Assembly: GCA_963848195.1 (NCBI GenBank)
Contig: CAWKCY010000016.1
Span: 697,657 to 761,656, forward strand
Length of the DNA stretch: 64,000 nt
Source of the DNA: CAVQBP01 sp963848195
GTDB taxonomy: Bacteria > Bacteroidota > Ignavibacteria > Ignavibacteriales > Ignavibacteriaceae
Direction of reading: 5' to 3'
Part shown: positions 35,671 through 43,272 of the stretch, piece by piece
Layout: the number at the start of each line of letters is the position of its first letter
Position numbering within the stretch: the first letter of the stretch is position 1
Program-made: the position numbers and the translations under genes
The notes under the pieces: model-generated
What the model was told of the DNA's origin: nothing
The model's database searches: none
What the model saw: the letters and a program-made list of their open reading frames with translations, nothing else

Positions 35671-35979
35671 CTTGACCTCCTTGAAAATATATGAGAAATA
35701 TTAATTTTAATCTCTGATTAAAACTTAATTGAATGAAATGTAACAGGTGTCATTCATACGTAAAGGATTGTAAAAATTTGTCATCATTAAAGAAGGTTAT
35801 CATTTATTATATGATGATTGGTAGGGTAGGGAATAGATATGAAGTGGAAAATTAATCAGCAGAAAAAGATGACATCTTTATTTCAACCAGGTAGACCTCT
35901 GACCCCTGATCTTTGATCTGACCTCTGACCTCCGATCTCCGATCTCATGTCCCAATACTCAAATCTCTATGCTAAACAA
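35671..35979. other. Gene-free gap holding motif site B, a lone 15 bp palindrome and GATCT-type repeats
   Basis: Besides site B, the gap holds AAAGATGACATCTTT at 35865-35879, identical to one end of the ~97 bp element but without a second end. Next to it, 35895-35947 is a degenerate run of CTCTGACCCCTGATCT-like words (CTGATCTTTGATCTGACC, CCGATCTCCGATCTC). A similar run lies at 53759-53799. No gene is supported here. Confidence 0.65.
35760..35784 (-). promoter_or_regulatory. Conserved upstream motif, site B
   Basis: On the minus strand: TGACAAATTTTTACAATCC followed by TTTACG, then after a short gap ATGACACCTGTTACA. The match to site A covers most of ~46 bp, including the outer TGTTACA. It ends 90 bp before the paralog 2 start codon. 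The direct repeat TTTACAATCCTTTAC is intact. Confidence 0.65.
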
Positions 35980-37050
35980 TTAATCCCAATTAAAAAATAT
36001 TTCGAAAAGATTCTTTTTTGATTTATTAGCTTTCCAGAATTTGATATACTTTTCCTGTGAAATCAATCCGACTGGCCCCTGATAGATGCCCCCGTTCAAA
36101 TAACCGTCCCATACTCTAACGGCGATAACATTGTCTTCATTTATTTTTATTATTCCATCAGGGAGATAATATCCCCTGAACTGGTCATATTCATTATTAT
36201 CATGCGTATTTCTTCTGGAATCATCATGCATAGTTCCGGTGGAGCCGACTAACTGTCCATTTAAATAAACCTGGTCCAGGTCATCAATCTTCCCCATCAT
36301 AAGGACCAACTTTTTATTACTCAGATTTCTAGGAGCTTTGAACGTTTTTCTATACCAGGCATAACCATCATAGTCCTTAAAACCTTGTGATTCCCAAAAT
36401 GCCGGAACTATTATATTTATCCAATCTTTATCGTCAAAATCATTTTGCTTCCACTCTTTGTTGTCACCTGTCTGGAATTTCCATTCCCCCTCAAGGTTAA
36501 GATCGGCAACGAGTGCGTTAGGTACATAATAGAGACCGATATTACCATTGGCAATTCCGCCACCCAGTTCCGAATCAAAAACTCTTACTGCAATGACATT
36601 ATCCCCGTCTTTCTTAAAATATTGAACAGGAACAGGATAATGCCTGTATGCATTGTATGCAGTTTGATAATTTGGAGGGAATGACCCTGAAAATCCGATT
36701 AGCTTGCCGTTTAAATAAGTCTGATCAATATCATCAATGGCCCCAAGGTCAAGATATATCGTTGAACCTTCAAAATTTGCAGGAAAGTCAAAATGTTTTC
36801 TATACCAGGCATATCCATTGTAACCATAAAATCCTTCGTCCTCCCAATAAGCCGGTACCCTAATCTCTTCCCACTTACTGTCGTTGTATGCGGGGTTTGC
36901 CCAGTTCATATCGTCTCCGATGCTGAACTTCCAGTACCCTTTAAGATTTTTTAACCTTTCCCAGTCCTGGGAATATAAGGTCTGTGTAAACAAACCGAAT
37001 AATAAAATTGTCGTCAGACAATTCAAAACAATTTTGGTTTGCGTTTTCAT
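35980..37050 (-). CDS. Secreted protein with two tandem GH2-like sugar-binding (jelly-roll) domains
   Basis: A signal peptide (MKTQTKIVLNCLTTILLFGLF) precedes two homologous ~155-residue units. Each carries GYWKFSIGDD or GEWKFQTGDN, WEEIRVPAYWE or WINIIVPAFWE, the GYAWYRK motif, YLNG(K/Q)L(I/V)G and NVIAVRV. These match the N-terminal sugar-binding domain of glycoside hydrolase family 2, but no catalytic TIM barrel follows, so it is probably a carbohydrate-binding protein rather than an enzyme. Site C lies 62 bp upstream of its start. The adjacent two-component system may regulate it. Confidence 0.82.
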   Translation of the reverse strand: MKTQTKIVLNCLTTILLFGLFTQTLYSQDWERLKNLKGYWKFSIGDDMNWANPAYNDSKWEEIRVPAYWEDEGFYGYNGYAWYRKHFDFPANFEGSTIYLDLGAIDDIDQTYLNGKLIGFSGSFPPNYQTAYNAYRHYPVPVQYFKKDGDNVIAVRVFDSELGGGIANGNIGLYYVPNALVADLNLEGEWKFQTGDNKEWKQNDFDDKDWINIIVPAFWESQGFKDYDGYAWYRKTFKAPRNLSNKKLVLMMGKIDDLDQVYLNGQLVGSTGTMHDDSRRNTHDNNEYDQFRGYYLPDGIIKINEDNVIAVRVWDGYLNGGIYQGPVGLISQEKYIKFWKANKSKKNLFEIFFNWD

Positions 37051-37111
37051 AATATTCTCCCATTTTTAATTCAAATCTATGCGTAAATAATATATTATGA
37101 GTCATTTTCTA

Positions 37112-37136
37112 GTAAAGGATTGTAAAAAATTGTCAC
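37112..37136 (-). promoter_or_regulatory. Conserved upstream motif, site C
   Basis: On the minus strand: TGTGACAATTTTTTACAATC followed by CTTTAC, then AAAATGACTC. It is the third copy of the TTTACAATCSTTTAC core, here before the GH2-like binding protein. The outer GTTACA half seen at A and B is missing. The site lies between that gene and the response-regulator gene, only ~27 bp from the latter's stop codon. Confidence 0.65.
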
Positions 37137-37162
37137 AATACTTGCAACTTGACTACTTGAAC

Positions 37163-37852
37163 TTACTCCACCATCTTATATCCAATCCCGTGTACAGTTA
37201 AAATTATTCTCGGATGATCGGGATCTTTCTCAATCTTTTGCCTTAATTTTAAGATAAAATTATCTACAGTCCTGGTTGTTGGGCTTTCATCATAACCCCA
37301 GACAGTATTCAGCAGATCATCCCGGCTTACGGTAGAATTTCTATTACTCCATAAATAATTTAAGATTTCAAATTCTTTGTGAGACATTTGGACTGCAAGC
37401 CCATCTTCAAAAGCATTATAGGATGTAAAATTAACTGAGATTCTGCCGATGTTTATAAAAGCATTCTTTGACTGTGATTCGGACATTTCTTCACCTCTCC
37501 TCAAAACAGCTTTTATCCTTGCCAAAAGCTCTCTTAATCCAAATGGCTTTGTAATATAATCATCCGCTCCTAACTCAAGTCCTAGTACTTTATCTATTTC
37601 TTCTCCTTTCGCAGTAAGAAGAATAATCGGAACATTATTTCCTTTTTTACGTACCGTTTTGCAGACATCAAAACCTGACATTTTGGGAAGCATAACATCT
37701 AGAAGAACGAGATTATAATCTCCCTCAAGTATATTCTTTAACCCGCTTTCTCCGTCTTCGGCAAAATTTACTTCATAACCTTCAAATTCAAGGTTATCCT
37801 TCAACCCGGTTCGCATGTCCGGTTCGTCTTCAACTATTAAAATTTTACTCAT
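37163..37852 (-). CDS. OmpR-family response regulator
   Basis: Receiver domain 1-~120 with acidic pocket EDE (8-10), phosphoacceptor D52 (LLDVMLPKMSG), a conserved TAKGEE loop, and K in ITKPFGL. The C-terminal winged helix (~135-229) is the Trans_reg_C type (LSHKEFEILNYLW-like, TRTVDNFILKLRQKIE, HGIGYKMVE). It binds direct-repeat DNA as a dimer. The start overlaps the histidine kinase stop by 4 bp (ATGA), so kinase and regulator form one operon. Confidence 0.95.
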   Translation of the reverse strand: MSKILIVEDEPDMRTGLKDNLEFEGYEVNFAEDGESGLKNILEGDYNLVLLDVMLPKMSGFDVCKTVRKKGNNVPIILLTAKGEEIDKVLGLELGADDYITKPFGLRELLARIKAVLRRGEEMSESQSKNAFINIGRISVNFTSYNAFEDGLAVQMSHKEFEILNYLWSNRNSTVSRDDLLNTVWGYDESPTTRTVDNFILKLRQKIEKDPDHPRIILTVHGIGYKMVE

Positions 37853-39447
37853 TTCCTCTCCCTTTTTTTATTTAAATTATTAAAAGGAAAACTTAATATA
37901 AAACTGCTTCCTTCACCTGGTTTGCTTTTTACTTTTATTTTACCATGATGAGCTTCGACAATATGTTTTACTAAAGTAAGGCCTAATCCCGTTCCTTTTG
38001 TATTATGCACTAATCCGTCGCTTACTCTATAAAATTTCTCGAATATTTTCTTCTGATTTTCATCTGAAATACCAATACCTTTATCTTTTATTTCAATAAA
38101 AATAAAACCCTGATCAGTTCCTGTTATTATAGTAATTTCTTTTTTATCTGTACTGTATTTAATTGCATTATCAATAAGATTTATTACTGCTTCCGATATT
38201 GCTTCGCTGTCAGTCTGTATCATGGGTATAGATTCACCTGCGGAAAAAGAAAATTCGAATCCGTTTTTTTGTAAATGAAATTGATATGACTTATAAATTT
38301 CTTCAACCAGGAAATTTAAATCTGTATTTGAAAAACGGTATTCCCTTTTGCCTGCTTCAATTTTAGAAAAGCTTAAAATTTTGTTTACTATCCTGCTTAA
38401 TCTGGTTGCTTCTTTACTTATAATAGAATAATATTCTTTCTTTTTTTCTTCCGAAGAGGCTCTTCCCATTTCTAAAGTTTCAGCAAACATGCTGATCAAT
38501 GCAAGGGGTGTACGCAGTTCATGTGACACGTTCGAAACAAAATCAGATTTTATTTTAGCAAGCTCCATTTCTTTCCTGATATTCCTAAAGACTATATAAA
38601 CACCGATGATTAAAAAAACTATCAATATCAGAATTAAAATTAGATTTGTTCTTGAGCGTGATTTTGAAAGGGATTCAATAGTGCCCCCCTTTAAAAGTAT
38701 TCCAAGCTGATAGTTTGGGATTAGCCATAGGTTTTTTTTCTGCTGAATCTTTTGATTCTGCAGTTCGTCCGTTGCAAATATAAAATCTCTGGAATCCCCG
38801 GAATCTAGTGATGAACATGTAATTATGAATTTATCTTCGGCAATTTCTTTTATCTTTGTTCCTAAAACATCTTTTACAAACCTTACAGGATCTATAACCA
38901 TCGCACAAATATTTTTTAAGTCGCCGGGATCATTAAGTAAAAAAATGAACACCGTACTGCTGTCGGATGACTCATCGGGAAGCGGTTCTATTTTGCTGTA
39001 ACCACCTCTTTCGTAAGTATAAAGTCTTTTAATCTTAGCCGAATTATTAATTAAAAAATTTTTGAAAATATCCGGCTGTCTCAAATGATCTTCTGCCTTT
39101 TGATTAGCTAGCATGGAAGTATTTTTCGCTTCAAGACTATCTGAAAAGATAATTAGATTTATAGATCTGTTTATATTTAAGAAGCTGTCCGCTTTTGCAG
39201 TAAAATTTCCCTGTTTGGAAGCCTTTTCAGATAAAAGCAAATTAAGGCTGCTTCGCCAGCTTGAAACTATATCTTCGGAATATTGATTTACTGAAAACAG
39301 AATGGCGTCAAGCTGATTATTATATATCCCTTCAATTACCCGCTCCGATTCATTCAATGAATTGATCTCGTAGATTGAAAAAATTAATGCCGGAAGAATA
39401 ATTATCAGTATTAAAATTAAAGCAATTTTTTTTATTGGATTATTCAT
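37849..39447 (-). CDS. Membrane sensor histidine kinase
   Basis: TM1 (~7-27) and TM2 (~270-290) enclose a ~240-residue extracytoplasmic sensor region that I do not assign to a family. The HisKA box SNVSHELRTPLALI (~300) carries the phosphorylated His. The HATPase domain has NLIDNAIKYS (N box), DKGIGI (G1), FEKFYR (F box) and GTGLGL (G2). First gene of the kinase-regulator operon. The stimulus is unknown; the secreted neighbours suggest an envelope or carbohydrate signal. Confidence 0.93.
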   Translation of the reverse strand: MNNPIKKIALILILIIILPALIFSIYEINSLNESERVIEGIYNNQLDAILFSVNQYSEDIVSSWRSSLNLLLSEKASKQGNFTAKADSFLNINRSINLIIFSDSLEAKNTSMLANQKAEDHLRQPDIFKNFLINNSAKIKRLYTYERGGYSKIEPLPDESSDSSTVFIFLLNDPGDLKNICAMVIDPVRFVKDVLGTKIKEIAEDKFIITCSSLDSGDSRDFIFATDELQNQKIQQKKNLWLIPNYQLGILLKGGTIESLSKSRSRTNLILILILIVFLIIGVYIVFRNIRKEMELAKIKSDFVSNVSHELRTPLALISMFAETLEMGRASSEEKKKEYYSIISKEATRLSRIVNKILSFSKIEAGKREYRFSNTDLNFLVEEIYKSYQFHLQKNGFEFSFSAGESIPMIQTDSEAISEAVINLIDNAIKYSTDKKEITIITGTDQGFIFIEIKDKGIGISDENQKKIFEKFYRVSDGLVHNTKGTGLGLTLVKHIVEAHHGKIKVKSKPGEGSSFILSFPFNNLNKKRERK

Positions 39448-39749
39448 TTACTTAAACTTAATAAATAGACAGAAAAAAAATGAGTCTCAAGAATAAGTTT
39501 AATGTCAAGAGTTTATTCCCTTTTTAATGATTAAAAGTATGATATAATAGGGTAAAGTTCAAGTGTAAGTGGAGGTTCAAGTAGATATAAAAAAACCCGG
39601 ATTTTTATACCGGGTTTATTGTTATTAAACAAAATTTCACTAAAAGAATTCTAAAATTAAGAATAACTAATATTAGAGATTTGATAATTTCGAATTTCGA
39701 AATTGTAAATTATTTGAAATTTGTTTTTTAGCATTTGGAATTTAAGGAA
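39448..39749. other. Gene-free gap with a terminator and degenerate repeats
   Basis: Starting from the left: ~100 bp upstream of the kinase operon, a run of AAGTTCAAGTGTAAG-like words (39554-39583) that also appears near 28.65, 33.3 and 37.14 kb, the RRM-gene terminator, then TTTGGAATTT-family repeats (39680-39748: GATAATTTCGAATTTCG, AATTATTTGAAATTTG, GCATTTGGAATTT). No gene is supported. Confidence 0.65.
39593..39617 (-). terminator. Terminator of the RRM protein gene
   Basis: AAACCCGG pairs with CCGGGTTT around a nine-base AT loop. On the minus strand the stem is followed by TTTTTTTAT. It lies about 130 bp after the RRM gene stop. Confidence 0.75.
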
Positions 39750-40076
39750 TTACCAACTTCTTCTACCGCCGCCGCCGCCGCGATTTCCTCCTCCGCCTCC
39801 ACCCCTTCTATCGCCGCCTGGCCTTCTTTTATCATTGCGGGGTCTGGCTTCATTTACAGTAATTTTTTTACCTTTTAATTCCCTGGTATTTAATTCATTA
39901 ATGGCTTTTTGTGCTTCAGCTAATCCCGGTATTTCCAAAAAACCAAAACCTTTTGACTCTCCTGAGAATAAATCCTTAATTACTTTTACATTTCTTACTG
40001 TTCCGAACTCAGAAAACAGGTTTTGGAGATCATCCTCGGTAACCTCTTTAGATAAATTACCCACGAAAATGTTCAT
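39750..40076 (-). CDS. Small RNA-binding protein with one RRM and a glycine/arginine-rich tail
   Basis: RNP2 IFVGNL (3-8) and RNP1 KGFGFLEI (42-49) define a single RNA recognition motif. The tail after ~80 is an RGG-like run (RPRNDKRRPGGDRRGGGGGG, then more Gly, ending RRSW). This architecture is typical of cold-inducible RNA chaperone-like proteins of Bacteroidota and cyanobacteria. Cytoplasmic; likely binds mRNA non-specifically. Ribosome site AAAGGAAAG lies just upstream. Own terminator downstream, so monocistronic. Confidence 0.93.
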   Translation of the reverse strand: MNIFVGNLSKEVTEDDLQNLFSEFGTVRNVKVIKDLFSGESKGFGFLEIPGLAEAQKAINELNTRELKGKKITVNEARPRNDKRRPGGDRRGGGGGGNRGGGGGRRSW

Positions 40077-40574
40077 GATACTTTCCTTTATTTATTATTT
40101 GTTATTTAATTCAAAATACTTAGTGGATATACCGAAGAAGTAATTGAAAAGTTATTTAAAATTTAATGAAATGTCTTATATTGAATGCCGTTATTATTGT
40201 AGGTATATAAGAGATTCCTGATCCTTCTATTGAATCTGTCCGTATTTTTGTTGTTTACACTCCTAAAACTAAGTAATTTTATTTTATAATACAAAACCCA
40301 TCCCGTCCATACTTTTTACGATTTTCCTATGCTCTTCCCTCCGTCCTGAACAGCTTGAATTTCTAAATAAAAGTAGCCCTTAAATCAGAGTGTTTGGAAT
40401 TTTGAAGTCTTAAAATTGTAATTTATTTTTATAATTTGAAATTTAATGCTCGCTTTGCATAAACCTCTTGAGAATTGTTCATTCTCACTTCAAATTCATA
40501 ATAATTAAATTATTTAAGTATTTTGATTTAATTTTATATTATTCACAATAAAAAATTGCCGGTACCAGCCTTTT
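40077..40574. other. Gene-free gap with the left copy of a repeat flanking the MFS gene
   Basis: This 498 bp stretch between divergent genes has no credible ORF. From 40362 to 40460 it holds a repeat starting CTAAATAAAAGTAG, followed by CCCTTAA, GTTTGGAATTTT, TTGTAATTTATTTTTA and ending AAATTTAATGC. The same block recurs right after the MFS gene. The rest is AT-rich with several short promoter-like strings that I cannot rank. Confidence 0.65.
40362..40460 (+). repeat. Dispersed repeat, left flank of the MFS gene
   Basis: About 100 bp, starting CTAAATAAAAGTAG and ending AATTTAATGCTCG. It aligns with 42260-42370 with several small indels, so the MFS gene sits between two direct copies. It belongs to the TTTGGAATTT family. 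Confidence 0.65.
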
Positions 40575-42194
40575 ATGCGAAATAATAATGAAAAAGTAAT
40601 TGACCGGAAGTATCTTTCAAGTAGTGCTTCCGCATGGACTCCGCTCCTGGAACCTCTCTTTCGATGGTTGTGGACCGCGACCCTTGTTTCGAATATCGGG
40701 ACCTGGATGGAAAATGTAGGAGAAGGCTGGCTGATGACTACACTTTCTCCTTCCCCGCTATTAGTAGCCCTGGTACAGGTTGCTAATACACTCCCGATGT
40801 TTATGCTGGCCCTTCCGGCCGGTTCCCTTGCTGATATTTTCGACAGAAGAAAAATTTTACTAGTATCACAGGGCTGGATGATGATAGCTGCTTTAATGCT
40901 GGCTATATTCACTATTACAAATTTAATGACGCCATGGCTGCTTCTTACATTTACTTTTGTCTTAGGTCTGGGAGCTGCATTGAATGCACCTGCCTGGCGA
41001 TCAATTACTCCCGATATCGTATCCAAAGAAAATTTGAGTAAAGCCATTGTGCTGAACGGACTCGGCGTAAATGGCTCCAGAATTTTCGGTCCCGCATTGG
41101 GAGGATTCATAATAGCTGCCCTGGGTACAGGCTGGGTCTTCATTTTAAATGCTGTCTCTTTTATTGGTGTTATCATTGTTCTCTACTTCTGGGAAAATAA
41201 ACTTGTTTATTCTGAACTCCCTTCGGAGCATCTTTTTGAGGCAATAATTAAGGGGATTAAATATGTTAGGCATTCTAAGATTATGGATCTTACACTTATT
41301 CACGCTGTTGCCTTTTTTCCATTTTCCAGTGCCATGTTTGCTCTGCTCCCACTTTTTGTACGTATACAGTTAGGTTTAGATTCCGGCGGTTATGGAGTTA
41401 TGCTGGGATTTTTAGGATTAGGAGCAGTTATGGGAGCCGTCCTGTTGCCGCGAATTCAATTAAGGAAATCACTCCATCAAACCGTAATGTATGGTCAGAT
41501 AATGATGGTATTCTTATTACTTTTACTTGGTCTTTCAAATAATCAATATTTGGCTTTCGGTGCCATGTTTATCGGTGGATTGGGCTGGATAGCAGTGCTT
41601 TCGAATCTGCAGACAGTTGTATTAAATTATGTACCCGGATGGGTAAGATCGCGCGTAATGTCTGTTTACCTGCTTACATTTTTTGCAGCTCAATCTATTG
41701 GAAGCTTCCTTTGGGGACTAATTGCCGATCATACATCAATTCCATTGGCACTTATAATTGCCGGCTGTGGTATGGCTGTAACTGCTGTGTTAACATGGAA
41801 CAGAAAACTACCCAGCGGAAAAGCGATAGATTTTTCTCCAACTCTCTTTGCCCCTGCACCTGCTTTCTTTGAAGACATTAAATTTGAGGATGGACCTCTG
41901 ATAGTAAGTGCCGAATATATCATCAATCCTGAACAGCTTGAATCATTTAAACAGCACATGGAAAGAGTTCGAAGAGCCAGACTCAGAGCCGGTGCATATT
42001 CATGGTATCTTGCTAAAGATCTGAATCATCCCGAAAGACAGGTAGAAGTTTTTATAGTCAGCTCATGGTTGGAATACTTACGCCAGCGTGAAAGGATCAC
42101 TGTATTTGATAAAAATCTTCAGCAGGAGGCAGACTCTTTTCATATAGGAAAAAATCCCCCCGTAATTAATTATTATCTAAGTGAATTAGGATAA
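40575..42194 (+). CDS. MFS exporter (EntS/MFS_3-like) with C-terminal ABM-like domain
   Basis: Residues ~20-415 have the twelve-helix MFS pattern of the MFS_3/enterobactin-exporter branch: FRWLWTATLVSNIGTWMENVGEGWLMT, ALPAGSLADIFDRRKILLVSQ (loop motif) and LGAALNAPAWRSITPD. The soluble C-terminus from ~430 (LIVSAEYIINPEQLESFKQH, then SWYLAKDLNHPERQVEVFIV and SWLEYLRQRERITV) is the ABM/Dabb-like ferredoxin fold that this branch often carries. It probably exports a small hydrophobic or drug-like compound. It is flanked by direct repeats on both sides. No operon partners. Confidence 0.88.
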   Translation: MRNNNEKVIDRKYLSSSASAWTPLLEPLFRWLWTATLVSNIGTWMENVGEGWLMTTLSPSPLLVALVQVANTLPMFMLALPAGSLADIFDRRKILLVSQGWMMIAALMLAIFTITNLMTPWLLLTFTFVLGLGAALNAPAWRSITPDIVSKENLSKAIVLNGLGVNGSRIFGPALGGFIIAALGTGWVFILNAVSFIGVIIVLYFWENKLVYSELPSEHLFEAIIKGIKYVRHSKIMDLTLIHAVAFFPFSSAMFALLPLFVRIQLGLDSGGYGVMLGFLGLGAVMGAVLLPRIQLRKSLHQTVMYGQIMMVFLLLLLGLSNNQYLAFGAMFIGGLGWIAVLSNLQTVVLNYVPGWVRSRVMSVYLLTFFAAQSIGSFLWGLIADHTSIPLALIIAGCGMAVTAVLTWNRKLPSGKAIDFSPTLFAPAPAFFEDIKFEDGPLIVSAEYIINPEQLESFKQHMERVRRARLRAGAYSWYLAKDLNHPERQVEVFIVSSWLEYLRQRERITVFDKNLQQEADSFHIGKNPPVINYYLSELG

Positions 42195-42259
42195 CTTTGT
42201 GAACACCCAAAGTTTTTCCGTATCAAGGACTTTACCAAAAAACCTTGGAATTACTCCTC

Positions 42260-42370
42260 CCTAAATAAAAGTAGAACCCTTAATGAAGGAGTTTGAGATT
42301 TTAAAATTCCGAAATTGAATTTTATTTGTAATTTGTCTTTTGTAACTGGAATTTAATGCCCGTCATGTAC
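42260..42370 (+). repeat. Dispersed repeat, right flank of the MFS gene
   Basis: Counterpart of 40362-40460 in the same orientation: CTAAATAAAAGTAG, AACCCTTAA, GAGTTTGAGATTTTA, TTTATTTGTAATTTG, ending GGAATTTAATGCCCG. It has an extra TCTTTTGTAACT segment relative to the left copy. It lies between the MFS stop and the DUF4395 stop. Confidence 0.65.
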
Positions 42371-42411
42371 TCTAGTTCTATGAACTTATCTATCATTCAA
42401 CCAGTCATTCC

Positions 42412-43083
42412 TCATTTACTTTTCACATTCTGTGCTGTTGTTTTAATTCCTAACAAATCATACGGTTCTTTACTGAAACTGCTGTTAAACAAGAAAACTG
42501 TTATGAAAATATATAAAATAAATCCGAAAACAATAATCAGCTGAGCCCTGGATGTTTTTTGGATAGCCTGTCTTGATTTAATATCGCAAACTTCACCCGG
42601 ACAATGTTGCGCTTTTTCTTTATAAAATATTGAATATAATTTGCATCCTAAGCAAATACCGAATGCTGTTTCAAAAAATAGAAATACCAGGCAAATTAAA
42701 CAAATTATACCTGTAATCGGACTGCGTGCATTCACCAGAACCAGGTGAATGAAAATTGTTGATGCCAGGATTACGCCGATTATCCATGCAAATCTTTTTT
42801 GCGGTGCCCCTACATATTCCGGTACTTGATTTCTAACTATCAAACGACCGATTATTAAAGAAGGTGAAAATCTAGGATTAACAAAAACTCTTATTAAAAT
42901 ATCAGTAAGGAATATGGTAACAGCATATTTTAACAATAAAAAATCTCCCTTAAAAACAACTGTTAGTATGGAGATAAACATCAATAAAAATAATAATCCT
43001 GCTGCTGCTCTTATTTCCCGTTCATTTAAAACCGGGACATTATATCCTTCAACAGTTTCGCCAAATTTTATTATATTGTTCAT
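42412..43083 (-). CDS. DUF4395 membrane protein
   Basis: About five transmembrane segments (AAAGLLFLLMFISILTVVF, LLKYAVTIFLTDILIRVFV, IIGVILASTIFIHLVLV, GIICLICLVFLFFETAF, AQLIIVFGFILYIFITVFLF). It has the DUF4395 landmarks VNPRFSPSLIIGR and GICLGCKLYSIF. The pair of Cys in GICLGC and the CPGEVC motif suggest a redox or metal role, unproven. The start with GAGG upstream is chosen; a 55-codon N-terminal extension lacks family similarity. Divergent from the GH2 gene. Confidence 0.85.
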   Translation of the reverse strand: MNNIIKFGETVEGYNVPVLNEREIRAAAGLLFLLMFISILTVVFKGDFLLLKYAVTIFLTDILIRVFVNPRFSPSLIIGRLIVRNQVPEYVGAPQKRFAWIIGVILASTIFIHLVLVNARSPITGIICLICLVFLFFETAFGICLGCKLYSIFYKEKAQHCPGEVCDIKSRQAIQKTSRAQLIIVFGFILYIFITVFLFNSSFSKEPYDLLGIKTTAQNVKSK

Positions 43084-43272
43084 TGATACCTCGTTGTGGT
43101 TTATTATCTTGTTTGTTAAACCTTTTATATGATTTTCAGTTTTTCTTTTCTCAAGAATATAGAAATGAATAAATAAATGAAATGGGAAGTCTATATACGG
43201 TCGATCATCGTAAACAGATGGCAAATTACTGTCTATTAAAAATCTCAATTCTATTGAAAGGTTGTTCTAAAC

